A stretch of DNA of 64,000 bases, taken from assembly GCF_014652415.1 (NCBI RefSeq), contig NZ_BMYT01000004.1:274127-338126 (forward strand). Reading direction: 5' to 3'. The notes under the pieces are model-generated. The model saw only the letters and a program-made list of their open reading frames with translations, searched no databases and was not told where the DNA came from. The DNA comes from Affinundibacterium macrobrachii (GTDB lineage Bacteria > Pseudomonadota > Gammaproteobacteria > Burkholderiales > Burkholderiaceae_D). Of this stretch, positions 8,200 to 17,099 are shown in pieces; within the stretch, counting starts at the first letter, position 1, and each line of letters starts with the position of its first letter. A program made the position numbers and the translations under genes.

Positions 8200-10464
8200 A
8201 TGACAACAGCAACATTAGCGATCACTAGCGCAACTTCGAGTCTGCCTGAGGTATGGAAGGCAGAGTTGAGCTTGCAAATAGGGCAAGGAGAAACGCTTTT
8301 AAGTGCAGTGGAAACGGATCTTGATTCGAAATTGCGTTTTCAACGTGGATTGATCGTCGTCACTGATCAACGTCTGTTATCTAAATCGAGTGAGTCTTCT
8401 GAGTGGCAAAGCTGGTATTTCAAGCAAGGCCTACAAATGCGTCACCACGATCATGCTGGTGTCGGCCATTTGGAACTAGTTGATGCGAATAATTTGTTGG
8501 CGCATTGGCGTTTTACGCTAGGTCAAAACTTGCTGATTATGCGTTTGATGGATGCCTTCAATGAGCAATTACAAGTACGCTTGACTGGACGCCCAGTTGA
8601 GAAACCAGAACAGAATGTTTGTCCAAGTTGCAAAGCGATTTTGGAGGCGGATCAAGAAGAATGTCCAGTCTGTACCAAGGTTATTCATACGCCGCCATCG
8701 ACATGGACTTTGTTCCGTCTGTGGCGTTTTGCTCGTCCATATAAGATTTCTTTGATCATCGGATTTACTTTGATGTTGTTAGGTACAGCGGCACATATGA
8801 TTCCGCGTTACTTGACTAAGCCCTTGACGGATGAAGTGCTGATTCCTTATCAAAGCGGTAAGGTGGTGGAGACCTCCTTGGTCGCACTATATATAGGTGG
8901 TTTGCTCGGCGCAGCGATTCTGGCTTGGCTATTGAGTTGGGGTAAAACTTATATTTTGGCATTGGTGTCAGAGCGCATTGGTGCTGACTTACGCACCGCT
9001 ACCTACGAGCATTTACTGAAATTATCTTTGGAATATTTTGGTAGCAAAAGAACGGGTGATTTGATGTCACGTATTGGTAGCGAGAGCGACCGAATCTGCG
9101 TGTATTTATCTTTACATCTGCTTGATTTTGCTACTGATGTCTTGATGTTTTTAATGACTGCAGCGTTTTTGTTGCAAATTAATGTGAAGCTGGCGCTGGT
9201 CACCTTGTTGCCATTGCCATTGATCGCATGGTCGATTCACATGGTTAGAGATCGCTTGAGAACTGGCTTTGAGAAAATCGATCGCGTCTGGGGTGAAGTA
9301 ACGAATGTATTGGCGGACACAATTCCTGGGGTGCGCGTGGTAAAGGCGTTCGCACAGGAAAAACGTGAAGCGACGCGTTTCCGTGAAGCGAACAAACATA
9401 ATTTAGCGGTCAATGATAAATTAAATAAAGTATGGTCTCTGTTCTCGCCTATCGTGTCATTTTTGACGGATATCGGAATTTTGGTGGTCTGGGCATTTGG
9501 TATTTGGCAAGTTGCTCATGCCGAAATCACTGTGGGTGAGTTAGTCGCTGCTATTGCCTTTATCAGCAATTTTTATGGCCGTATCGATTCCATGAGTCGT
9601 ATCGTGTCAGTAACTCAGAAATCAGCATCTGCGGCAAAACGTATCTTTGATATTTTGGATCATGTCTCTAGTGTTCCAGAGCCAAAAAATCCGGTGAAAA
9701 TTACCGAAGTCAAAGGACAGATTGAATTGCGTGAAGTGGGATTCCGTTATGGAAATCGCGCCGTCAATCGCAATGTGAGTTTAAACATTCAACCCGGAGA
9801 AATGATTGGACTTGTTGGACATAGTGGCTCAGGTAAAAGCACTTTAGTGAATTTGATATGTCGTTTCTATGATGTCGCCGAGGGTGCAATTTTGCTCGAT
9901 GGTGTTGATATACGATCATTCGCGGTTGCTGACTATCGCAGTCATATTGGCTTGGTGTTACAAGAGCCATTCTTGTTCTTTGGTACGATTGCCGACAATA
10001 TCGCTTATGGTAAGCCACATGCCACCAGAGAAGAGATTGTTGCGGCAGCCCGCGCTGCGCACGCGCATGAATTTATTTTGCGTCTGCCACAAGGCTATGA
10101 CTCGATGGTTGGTGAGCGCGGTCAAGGATTGTCTGGCGGTGAACGTCAGCGTATTTCGATTGCACGGGCCTTATTGATCGATCCGCGCATTTTAATCATG
10201 GACGAGGCAACCGCGTCTGTCGACTCAGAAACAGAAAAAGAAATCCAAAAAGCACTTGATAATTTGGTCCAAGGTCGCACCACAATTGCGATTGCACACC
10301 GACTTTCAACTCTGCATAAAGCGGATCGACTGGTAGTGTTAGATCGAGGCGAGATCGTTGAAGTCGGTAATCATGATGACTTGATGGCAAAGCAGGGCGC
10401 TTATTTTAAATTGTATGAGGCGCAGGCGCGAAATGCTGCCGCGCTGGCAGTAGCGGGAGAATAA
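8200..10464 (+). CDS. Cyanophycin-associated ABC transporter, fused membrane and ATPase domains
   Basis: This 754-aa ABC half-transporter has an unusual N-terminal extension. Residues 1-135 resemble a PH-like fold region, followed by a four-cysteine zinc ribbon (C141, C144, C155, C158). Next comes a six-helix exporter-type membrane domain (about 175-470) and an ATPase domain with Walker A GHSGSGKST at 540-548, signature LSGGERQR at 644-651, and Walker B ending in D668-E669. Families with this layout are known as cyanophycin-metabolism-associated because they sit beside cphA; the substrate is unknown. It is divergent from the synthetase genes and 2 bp ahead of the DUF1854 gene, so those two are one operon. 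Homodimer formation is expected for a half-transporter. Confidence 0.93.
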   Translation: MTTATLAITSATSSLPEVWKAELSLQIGQGETLLSAVETDLDSKLRFQRGLIVVTDQRLLSKSSESSEWQSWYFKQGLQMRHHDHAGVGHLELVDANNLLAHWRFTLGQNLLIMRLMDAFNEQLQVRLTGRPVEKPEQNVCPSCKAILEADQEECPVCTKVIHTPPSTWTLFRLWRFARPYKISLIIGFTLMLLGTAAHMIPRYLTKPLTDEVLIPYQSGKVVETSLVALYIGGLLGAAILAWLLSWGKTYILALVSERIGADLRTATYEHLLKLSLEYFGSKRTGDLMSRIGSESDRICVYLSLHLLDFATDVLMFLMTAAFLLQINVKLALVTLLPLPLIAWSIHMVRDRLRTGFEKIDRVWGEVTNVLADTIPGVRVVKAFAQEKREATRFREANKHNLAVNDKLNKVWSLFSPIVSFLTDIGILVVWAFGIWQVAHAEITVGELVAAIAFISNFYGRIDSMSRIVSVTQKSASAAKRIFDILDHVSSVPEPKNPVKITEVKGQIELREVGFRYGNRAVNRNVSLNIQPGEMIGLVGHSGSGKSTLVNLICRFYDVAEGAILLDGVDIRSFAVADYRSHIGLVLQEPFLFFGTIADNIAYGKPHATREEIVAAARAAHAHEFILRLPQGYDSMVGERGQGLSGGERQRISIARALLIDPRILIMDEATASVDSETEKEIQKALDNLVQGRTTIAIAHRLSTLHKADRLVVLDRGEIVEVGNHDDLMAKQGAYFKLYEAQARNAAALAVAGE

Positions 10465-10466
10465 AC

Positions 10467-10934
10467 ATGACGACTTCATTTCAATTGGCACGAAATAGTT
10501 TTCGACAACTGGTACTGACTGATGCGAACGGTGTTGAACATGTCGATGTGCGACCAGTACGCGCTTTTCCAATTCAATCGCCAAATGACGGGATTTCTTT
10601 GGTTAAAGAAAATGGCGCAGAGCTTGCTTGGATTGATCATTTGGCTGATTTACCAGCAGCAATTCGCGACCTAATCACCGAAGAGCTTGAAGGTCGCGAA
10701 TTCATGCCTGAAATCATAAAAATTGTGAGCGTTACTAGTTTTGCGACACCTTGCACTTGGCATGTTCAAACAGATCGTGGCGATACGAATTTTGTGCTTA
10801 AAGGCGATGAAGATATACGACGAATTGGAAAAGATTCTTTGTTAATCTCTGATAATCACGGCATTCTTTTTTTCGTCCGCAATATGTTTGAAATCGATAA
10901 GCACAGTCGAAAGATCCTAGATAGATTTTTGTAA
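10467..10934 (+). CDS. DUF1854 protein, cyanophycin-associated
   Basis: This small 155-aa soluble protein has no signal peptide or membrane segment. Sequence features such as VRPVRAFPIQSPNDGISLV, an ELAWIDHL segment and LKGDEDIRRIG match what I recall of DUF1854, a family found next to cyanophycin synthetase and its ABC transporter in betaproteobacteria. Biochemical function is unknown. It starts 2 bp after the ABC gene stop, so the two are almost certainly co-translated, and a role as a partner of the transporter is the simplest inference. Confidence 0.83.
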   Translation: MTTSFQLARNSFRQLVLTDANGVEHVDVRPVRAFPIQSPNDGISLVKENGAELAWIDHLADLPAAIRDLITEELEGREFMPEIIKIVSVTSFATPCTWHVQTDRGDTNFVLKGDEDIRRIGKDSLLISDNHGILFFVRNMFEIDKHSRKILDRFL

Positions 10935-10988
10935 GCGGGATGGGCGTTGGTTCGACTGCGCATCTAAAACAGAATATTTATTCACTGA

Positions 10989-11027
10989 ATTGGTGCAGTC
11001 GTATTACTGGGGTAACGATGCACCAAT
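10989..11027. repeat. Long imperfect hairpin between convergent genes
   Basis: ATTGGTGCA (10989-10997) pairs with TGCACCAAT at the other end. After one-base bulges, the inner segments TCGT/ACGA and TTAC/GTAA continue the stem to a TGGG loop, 17 pairs in all. There is no T-tract, so it is not a typical intrinsic terminator. It may still mark the shared 3' end of the DUF1854 and GNAT transcripts. Confidence 0.4.
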
Positions 11028-11080
11028 ATCACACGTTCACTACATTACTTTCGATATTGAAGCGCGATCTATACCAAATT

Positions 11081-11611
11081 TTATAGCAAACATCTATATA
11101 GTTTAACGGTGTCGCCAGCGGCTAGTTGAAAGTTGCTTTCAAACTGGAATCCCAGTTTTTCTAAAAGTTGACTGGATGCGAGATTATGGGGCGAGACAAT
11201 CGCCAGTAATTCTTGCATCGACAGCACCTGTTTCGCGTATTTTAGTAATCCTTGATTCGCTTCATAGGCATAACCCTTGCGTCCAAATTCTGGTAAGTAC
11301 GCATAGCCAATATCGATACCAGGTAATTCGTCGCGTTGAACCAGGCCGCATAGGCCAATTGCTTGTTGATCTTCTTGTCTTTCCACCAAATAGAGACTAA
11401 ATCCCAACCGTTCTTGCACATCGCGATGCGCCGTTTGAATTGCATTTTCAGCGTCGGCGATCGTACGTATTCCTTTATCGCGAATATTGTTGATGAAACT
11501 AGGATCGTTGACCAAGCGCAGAAAAAAAACGGCATCGCCTGCATTTAAAGTTCGGAGGCGCAGCCGTTCTGTTTCAAAAATAGTTTTTGTTGGATGCAGT
11601 GCTTGTGTCAT
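11081..11611 (-). CDS. GNAT-family N-acetyltransferase (RimJ/RimL-like)
   Basis: This 176-aa protein has the RimJ/RimL type of opening (ETERLRLRTLNAGDAVFFLRLVNDP), a central AIGLCGLVQRDELPGIDIGYAYLPEFGRKGYAYEA block that forms the acetyl-CoA pyrophosphate loop (GRKGYA), and a C-terminal ASSQLLEKLGF helix. Enzymes of this type acetylate protein N termini, amines or small molecules; the substrate cannot be read from sequence. It begins 18 bp after the chemoreceptor gene on the same strand and may share its transcript. Confidence 0.88.
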   Translation of the reverse strand: MTQALHPTKTIFETERLRLRTLNAGDAVFFLRLVNDPSFINNIRDKGIRTIADAENAIQTAHRDVQERLGFSLYLVERQEDQQAIGLCGLVQRDELPGIDIGYAYLPEFGRKGYAYEANQGLLKYAKQVLSMQELLAIVSPHNLASSQLLEKLGFQFESNFQLAAGDTVKLYRCLL

Positions 11612-11629
11612 CTATCGCCATTTCTGATG

Positions 11630-13228
11630 TTATGTGGGAATCGCTATACGTTTTTGAACAGGTTTTGCGCCAGTATATTGCGCCGGATGTAGCTTAAACA
11701 CGGCAACCGCTTGTGATAAAGCATGGGCTTGTTCTTGCATACTTTCTGCTGCTGCGGCAGCTTGTTCTACGAGAGCTGCATTTTGCTGCGTCATTTCGTC
11801 GATATGAGTAATCGCTAAATTGACTTCTTCAATGCCAGCACTTTGTTCTTGACTCGCCGCAGTGATTTCCGCCATCAGATCCGCTAGGTATTTCACTGAT
11901 GAGACTATCTCATCCATCGTATTTCCGGCATCATAGACTAAGCGTGCGCCATCATCGACTTTGGTCACAGAATCGTTAATAAGTTCCTTAATTTCTTTCG
12001 CAGCTCCGGCGGAGCGTTGCGCTAAGCTTCTAACTTCAGAAGCAACCACGGCAAAGCCTCGACCTTGTTCGCCAGCGCGCGCCGCTTCCACCGCCGCATT
12101 CAAGGCAAGAATATTGGTTTGAAATGCGATGCCATCTATCACACCAATAATGTCGACAATTTTCTTTGAACTATCTTTGATTGAATTCATCGTGTGAACT
12201 ACATTGCCGACGACTTCCCCGCCTTTTTTCGCGACATCAGAGGCTTTCAATGCCATCGCATTTGCTTGCCTAGCATTATCCGCATTTTGTTTGACGGTTG
12301 ATGTTAGTTCTTCCATGGAAGAAGCAGTTTCCTCTAAAGACCCAGCTTGCGACTCGGTGCGAGAAGAGAGATCGGCATTACCTGCTGCGATTTCGCTCGA
12401 AGCAGTTGCAATCGTCTCCACACTTTGATTCACTGTTTGAATCGTTTGAACCAAGTTTTGATTCATATGTTCGAGTGCATCGAGTAAAACGCCGGTCTCA
12501 TCTTCTGCGTTTTTCTCGAAGCTAGCGGTTAAATCGCCATTGCCGACGCGTGTTGCAATATCAATTGCTTCGTTGAGTGGAACCGTGATTGAGCGGGTGA
12601 TCCAATATGCTAAGAAAGCGCAAACTGTCGTTGCTAAAATGCCGGTGATAATCATCATTTTGATTGACCAGCTCACATCAGCTTTTACTGCTGCTTCTTC
12701 TTTCTCTAATTGTTTGCGTTCATAATCGACGACCGCTTTCATGTCCATCGTTGCTTTGGAGAGCGCTGGAAACACGACATTATTCATTTGATTTTCTGCT
12801 GCTTCAATATCATCCAGCTCCAGTGCATCGGCGGCTTTGGTAAAAGATGCGACAAATGCCACCCGTGATTTGGTTGCTGTTTCAATCAAGGTTTTTCTTT
12901 CGGAATCATTGCCTTGTTTCGCTAATTTTTCGAGTAGCTGTCCTATGGTTTTCTTATTCGCGTCAATGATTTGGTATTGTTCTTTGCGTACATTTTGATC
13001 GCGCGTCAGAAATAAAGATGAAACACGGCGGCCATTTTCTTGCATCAGGCGGGCAACTTCGAGGGAGATCTCGACACCACTTACATTTTGATCCAGCATC
13101 GTCGAAGTTTGTTTTTCTATATCAGTTAGACGATTTGAATTAAATGCGCTCATCACTAACATTATGAATAACAACATACCAAAACCCAGCCATAGGCGCG
13201 TACGAATCTTGAATGAATTCAAATGCAT
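11630..13228 (-). CDS. Methyl-accepting chemotaxis protein
   Basis: This 532-aa chemoreceptor has an N-terminal membrane helix (about 11-30), a periplasmic four-helix-bundle-type sensor (to about 190), a second membrane helix, a HAMP domain ([22 protein letters not shown]) and the conserved signalling hairpin ([31 protein letters not shown], listed here only as landmarks around the [16 protein letters not shown] tip). The start at 13228 is chosen because AGGAGG lies 6 nt upstream; an upstream in-frame start at 13285 has no such site. Unlike the receptor at 19329, it lacks a C-terminal aromatic pentapeptide for CheR/CheB docking. The ligand is unknown. Confidence 0.95.
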   Translation of the reverse strand: MHLNSFKIRTRLWLGFGMLLFIMLVMSAFNSNRLTDIEKQTSTMLDQNVSGVEISLEVARLMQENGRRVSSLFLTRDQNVRKEQYQIIDANKKTIGQLLEKLAKQGNDSERKTLIETATKSRVAFVASFTKAADALELDDIEAAENQMNNVVFPALSKATMDMKAVVDYERKQLEKEEAAVKADVSWSIKMMIITGILATTVCAFLAYWITRSITVPLNEAIDIATRVGNGDLTASFEKNAEDETGVLLDALEHMNQNLVQTIQTVNQSVETIATASSEIAAGNADLSSRTESQAGSLEETASSMEELTSTVKQNADNARQANAMALKASDVAKKGGEVVGNVVHTMNSIKDSSKKIVDIIGVIDGIAFQTNILALNAAVEAARAGEQGRGFAVVASEVRSLAQRSAGAAKEIKELINDSVTKVDDGARLVYDAGNTMDEIVSSVKYLADLMAEITAASQEQSAGIEEVNLAITHIDEMTQQNAALVEQAAAAAESMQEQAHALSQAVAVFKLHPAQYTGAKPVQKRIAIPT

Positions 13229-13499
13229 TTGATGCCTCCTAAACTTAGATTGAAATAGAAGTGATTTGTAGAAATTACGGCACAATCAAATTTCTTTAAG
13301 GCTTTAGTGCATCATTTGGGCAAAATAGAGATGCCTGCACGTAATAAATCATACACAGACTTCAACCTTTCTAAAATTAATTTATTGTCGGGATCACTGA
13401 AAACCAACAAAGCTACACTGTAAAATGGCGAAATTGTCGTTGCTCTTGCATAGCGTACGCGACGCCCTCGTCAGATTTATTTTATTGAAATTAAAAGAT

Positions 13500-14489
13500 A
13501 TGAAATTAGCTACATTAAAAGATGGTACTCGCGACGGACAATTAATCGTTGTATCGCGAGATCTGAAAACCGCGCAAATCGCGGACGGAATTGCTGCGAC
13601 CTTACAGCATGCTTTAGATGACTGGAATTTCATCGCCCCTCAATTAAATGAAGTATACGAACGCTTGAATGCTGGTCGCGGTATCAATAGTTTTGATTTT
13701 GATCCCCAAAATTGTATGGCGCCCTTGCCACGCGCATTTCAATGGGCAGATGGTTCTTCCTACGTCAACCATGTGGAATTGGTGAGAAAGGCGCGCAATG
13801 CTGAAATGCCTGAGAGTTTCTGGCACGATCCTTTGATGTACCAAGGCGGAAGCGATGATTTTATTGGTCCGATGGACGATATTGAATTAATTTCAGAAGA
13901 ATGGGGCATCGATTTTGAAAGCGAAATCGCGGTGATTACCGGTGATGTTCCGATGGGGGTGAAGGTGCAACATGCAAGTGAGCATATTCGTTTGCTGATG
14001 TTGGTAAATGATGTTTCGCTACGCAATTTGATTCCGGCTGAACTGGCAAAAGGATTTGGATTTTTTCAATCGAAACCGGCATCGAGTTTTTCACCGGTTG
14101 CAGTGACACCAGATGAATTGGGCGAAGCTTGGAAAGATGGCAAAGTTCATTTGCCACTACGCTCAACTTGGAACGACAACTTGGTTGGTCAACCGAATGC
14201 GGGCGTTGATATGGTATTTTCTTTTCCGCAGTTAATTACGCATTTGTGTAAGACACGCAATGCACGTGCCGGTACGATTATTGGTTCAGGCACGGTATCT
14301 AACAAAGATCCGAAAAAAGGTTATAGCTGCATCGCTGAGAAGCGCGCCTTGGAAATGATCGCGAATGGCGAGGCTAGTACAGCGTTCATGAAATTTGGCG
14401 ATAAGATTCGGATTGAAATGCTCGATAAAAACGGCAAGTCGATTTTTGGTGCGATCGAACAAAGCGTGGTTGAGTACACAAAAAACTGA
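13500..14489 (+). CDS. Fumarylacetoacetate hydrolase family protein
   Basis: This 329-aa protein begins MKLATLKDGTRDGQL, as in betaproteobacterial FAH-family enzymes. An in-frame start 25 codons upstream (13425) would add residues not typical of the family. The catalytic fold is represented by the metal-site region DFESEIAVITGD, by GFGFFQSKPASSFSPVAVTPDELG, and by GTIIGSGTVSNKD. Members hydrolyse carbon-carbon bonds in acylpyruvates or fumarylacetoacetate during aromatic catabolism. No homogentisate genes are adjacent, so the exact substrate is uncertain. It is divergent from the chemoreceptor. Confidence 0.9.
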   Translation: MKLATLKDGTRDGQLIVVSRDLKTAQIADGIAATLQHALDDWNFIAPQLNEVYERLNAGRGINSFDFDPQNCMAPLPRAFQWADGSSYVNHVELVRKARNAEMPESFWHDPLMYQGGSDDFIGPMDDIELISEEWGIDFESEIAVITGDVPMGVKVQHASEHIRLLMLVNDVSLRNLIPAELAKGFGFFQSKPASSFSPVAVTPDELGEAWKDGKVHLPLRSTWNDNLVGQPNAGVDMVFSFPQLITHLCKTRNARAGTIIGSGTVSNKDPKKGYSCIAEKRALEMIANGEASTAFMKFGDKIRIEMLDKNGKSIFGAIEQSVVEYTKN

Positions 14490-14686
14490 AGAATCGCGGT
14501 TTTTTGAATAGGAAATGGATTTTTTCTAGAAAATCGATCCTTGAGTCTATATACTGTCTAAGTTATATAAACTGAATAAAGTTAATATTTATCGTATAAA
14601 GAATTAAGTCTTTTTATCCGATAAGCAGTGATTCAACAACGATCCAAAAGCGATCATTTACTTTATTCTGACTCAAGGATGCCTGC

Positions 14687-15628
14687 ATGAACTTACATCA
14701 ATTGCGCTTCGTACGCGAAGCGGTCAGACAGAATTTCAACTTAACTGAGGCTGCCAAGGCGCTGTTTACTTCGCAACCCGGTGTATCTAAGGCGATTATT
14801 GAGCTAGAAGAGGAGTTGGGCGTTGATATTTTTGCGCGACATGGCAAGCGTATCCGTGGCTTGACTGAGCCTGGTCGCGCGGTGTTGAAGTCGGTAGAAA
14901 TGATCATGCAAGAAATTGATGGTTTAAAGCGCATCGGTAAAGAGTTTGCTGCGCAAGATAGCGGTAGTTTTACGATTGCGACGACGCATACACAAGCGCG
15001 TTATGCATTGCCTAAACTTGTGCAAGCATTCATGCAGAAATATCCGAAAGTACGTTTGTCGCTATTGCAAGGAAGTCCAAAACAAATTGCAGAAATGGTG
15101 ATGCGTGATCAAGCTGATATTGCAATCGCCACAGAGGCAATTACGAGTGTCGATGGTTTGGTATCCATGCCTTGTTATCAATGGGAGCACGTGGTGGTGG
15201 TGACGCCCGATCATCCTTTGATGAAATTGAAATCGATCACGCTAGAAGATATTGCCAAGTATCCTTTGATTACTTACGACGCTGCATTTGCGGGGCGCAG
15301 CAAAATTGATCACGCGTTCGAAGTGCGTCATCTAAAGCCCGATGTCTTGTTAGAAGCGATTGATGCAGACGTGATTAAAACCTATGTCGAACTTGGTATG
15401 GGCGTTGGCATCATTGCTGGAATGGCGTTTGATCCGGAACGCGATCAAAATTTACGCACAATATCTGTCGGCCATTTGTTTGGAATGAATGTTTCGCGTG
15501 TCGCGGTTAGACAGGGCGCTTATTTGCGCACCTATATGTACACGTTTATAGAAATGCTGTCACCGACCATGAATCGCAAATTGATCGATCAAGTCATGCA
15601 AGGTGGTAAAGATAGTTACGATCTTTAA
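14687..15628 (+). CDS. cysB: CysB-type LysR regulator of sulfur assimilation
   Basis: This 313-aa LysR protein resembles CysB throughout. It has an N-terminal winged helix (LTEAAKALFTSQPGVSKAIIELEEELGVDIFAR, landmark TSQPGVSK), the sulfate/effector pocket region TTHTQARYALPK at about residues 98-110, and the dimer-domain signatures GSPKQIAEMV, TPDHPLM, and ADVIKTYVELGMGVGIIAGMA. CysB activates cysteine biosynthesis genes when N-acetylserine is present. The gene stands alone with about 200 bp of AT-rich upstream DNA and a separate operon 60 bp downstream. Cbl-like paralogs are an alternative. Confidence 0.9.
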   Translation: MNLHQLRFVREAVRQNFNLTEAAKALFTSQPGVSKAIIELEEELGVDIFARHGKRIRGLTEPGRAVLKSVEMIMQEIDGLKRIGKEFAAQDSGSFTIATTHTQARYALPKLVQAFMQKYPKVRLSLLQGSPKQIAEMVMRDQADIAIATEAITSVDGLVSMPCYQWEHVVVVTPDHPLMKLKSITLEDIAKYPLITYDAAFAGRSKIDHAFEVRHLKPDVLLEAIDADVIKTYVELGMGVGIIAGMAFDPERDQNLRTISVGHLFGMNVSRVAVRQGAYLRTYMYTFIEMLSPTMNRKLIDQVMQGGKDSYDL

Positions 15629-15687
15629 ATAATGATGAGATCGACCCACATAAAAATTTTAATTTATTGTAATCCTGAAAGAATGAA

Positions 15688-16341
15688 ATGAAGCGTGAAG
15701 CATTAGCTGAATATTATGCGCAATGCGCTGAAAGCTTTGATGAAAAATATCAAGAACCAGATCTAGAGGAAGACGCTTATGCTGCTGCGGAACATGTCGC
15801 TGAAGCACTCGCTGATCGCGATGTGTTGGAACTGGGATGTGGCTCTGGATTTTGGACGCAACATATTGCAGAAACGGCGAAGTCCGTATTTGCAACCGAT
15901 ATCAATGAAGTGATGTTGGAACTGGCGCAAGATCACGATTATCCAGAAGATAAAGTAAGGTTCGCGATCGCAGATTGGCATGACTTGCAATTGCCAGTTG
16001 AGCAGAAATTCAATGCTTGTTTTGCTGCTGGTATGTGGTCACACGTTCGTCGCGATGAATATGAATCTGTATTTAAAAATATCCGTAAAGCGATTGGAAA
16101 CGGTGGTTTGGTGGTACTGATCGACGACAATATTGTCGAAGATTTTACCGCGCCAACAGCGCGCACTGATAGTGATGGTAATACCTATCAGATTCGTGAA
16201 TTGCCTGATGGTACGCGCGTCGAAGTGATTAAGAATTTCCCTACCGATAGTTATTTGAAGAAAAAATTTGCAAGCATTGCACGCGATATTCGTGTTAGCC
16301 GTAATGAATTTTTTTGGATGCTGACTTGCGTGTTGAAATAA
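15688..16341 (+). CDS. Class I SAM-dependent methyltransferase
   Basis: This 217-aa protein has the SAM-binding motif I VLELGCGSGFWTQHIA at about residues 50-65 and an acidic ATDINEVML motif II. The motif IV region is followed by GGLVVLIDDNIVEDF. It looks like a small-molecule methyltransferase. It opens a three-gene operon with an SCP2-type lipid-binding protein (13-bp gap) and a plant-type ferredoxin. That company hints at a hydrophobic or quinone-like substrate, but this is only inference. Confidence 0.88.
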   Translation: MKREALAEYYAQCAESFDEKYQEPDLEEDAYAAAEHVAEALADRDVLELGCGSGFWTQHIAETAKSVFATDINEVMLELAQDHDYPEDKVRFAIADWHDLQLPVEQKFNACFAAGMWSHVRRDEYESVFKNIRKAIGNGGLVVLIDDNIVEDFTAPTARTDSDGNTYQIRELPDGTRVEVIKNFPTDSYLKKKFASIARDIRVSRNEFFWMLTCVLK

Positions 16342-16354
16342 GGATTAATTAAAA

Positions 16355-16651
16355 ATGACGCTGCAAATTTGTACTGAAAAAATTAGAGTAAAGCTTGGCG
16401 AAGAGAGTAGCTTAAATGCGCGACTTAAGTTTGATTGTGGTGCAGATGGCGTGATATTTGTTGATGCGATCGCCCGTCCGCATCAGGTTGATAACCAGGA
16501 CCGTGATGCAGACTGCACAGTAAGTCTCGCGCTTGACGACTTAGTTGCGCTATTGGCTGGAGAGTTAAATCCAGTAAGTGGATTTATGAGTGGCAAGCTT
16601 AAATTAGCAGGCGATATGAGTATCGCGATGCGACTGCAAAAAGTCGTTTGA
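16355..16651 (+). CDS. SCP2 sterol-binding-like domain protein
   Basis: This 98-aa protein carries the C-terminal signature of SCP2-type lipid-binding domains: DCTVSLALDDLVALLAGELNPVSGFMSGKLKLAGDMSIAMRLQK (landmarks AGELNP and GKLKLAGDM). Such domains hold hydrophobic ligands in a tunnel. It is shorter than typical SCP2 proteins but covers the core. It lies between the methyltransferase and the ferredoxin with 13-bp gaps on both sides, so it may present a lipid-like substrate to the methyltransferase. Confidence 0.8.
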   Translation: MTLQICTEKIRVKLGEESSLNARLKFDCGADGVIFVDAIARPHQVDNQDRDADCTVSLALDDLVALLAGELNPVSGFMSGKLKLAGDMSIAMRLQKVV

Positions 16652-16664
16652 GATAGCTCTCATT

Positions 16665-16988
16665 ATGGTGACGCAAGAGATTCCATCAACCAAGCAGTCA
16701 ACCAAGCAGTTTCGAATTCAACTCGTTAAGCAAGGAATTGAGTTTAGCTGTGCAACGAACGAAACAATCTTGCAGGCAGCATTAAGACATGGAGTGATCA
16801 TCGCGAATTCATGTCGCAACGGAAGTTGCCGAACTTGCTTGTGCCGACTGCAAACTGGAAAAGTGAATTATGTGGTGGAATGGCCAGGGTTGAGCTTTGA
16901 CGAAAAACTAGATGGCTACATTTTGCCTTGTGTCGCAACGCCTTTAAGTTCCTTGATTATCGATGAACTTGTGCTGAGCTCTTTGTAA
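16665..16988 (+). CDS. Plant-type [2Fe-2S] ferredoxin
   Basis: This 107-aa protein has the cluster-binding pattern C-x4-C-x2-C (SCRNGSCRTCLC) and a fourth cysteine in YILPCVA, the arrangement of plant-type [2Fe-2S] ferredoxins. It is a soluble one-electron carrier, probably feeding an oxygenase or reductase that is not in the window. It is the last gene of the methyltransferase/SCP2/ferredoxin operon. In the gap after it, CGCCGATAG at 17009-17017 could pair with CTATCGGCG at 17062-17070, but the loop is long. Confidence 0.9.
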   Translation: MVTQEIPSTKQSTKQFRIQLVKQGIEFSCATNETILQAALRHGVIIANSCRNGSCRTCLCRLQTGKVNYVVEWPGLSFDEKLDGYILPCVATPLSSLIIDELVLSSL

Positions 16989-17099
16989 ATCGAATGTGCA
17001 TTAGCATGCGCCGATAGCTTTGTGATTGATGCTTGGGTAGGCTGATTAATCTGAACGAAAACTATCGGCGATGAAATGAAATCGAGATTGATTTTGGGT

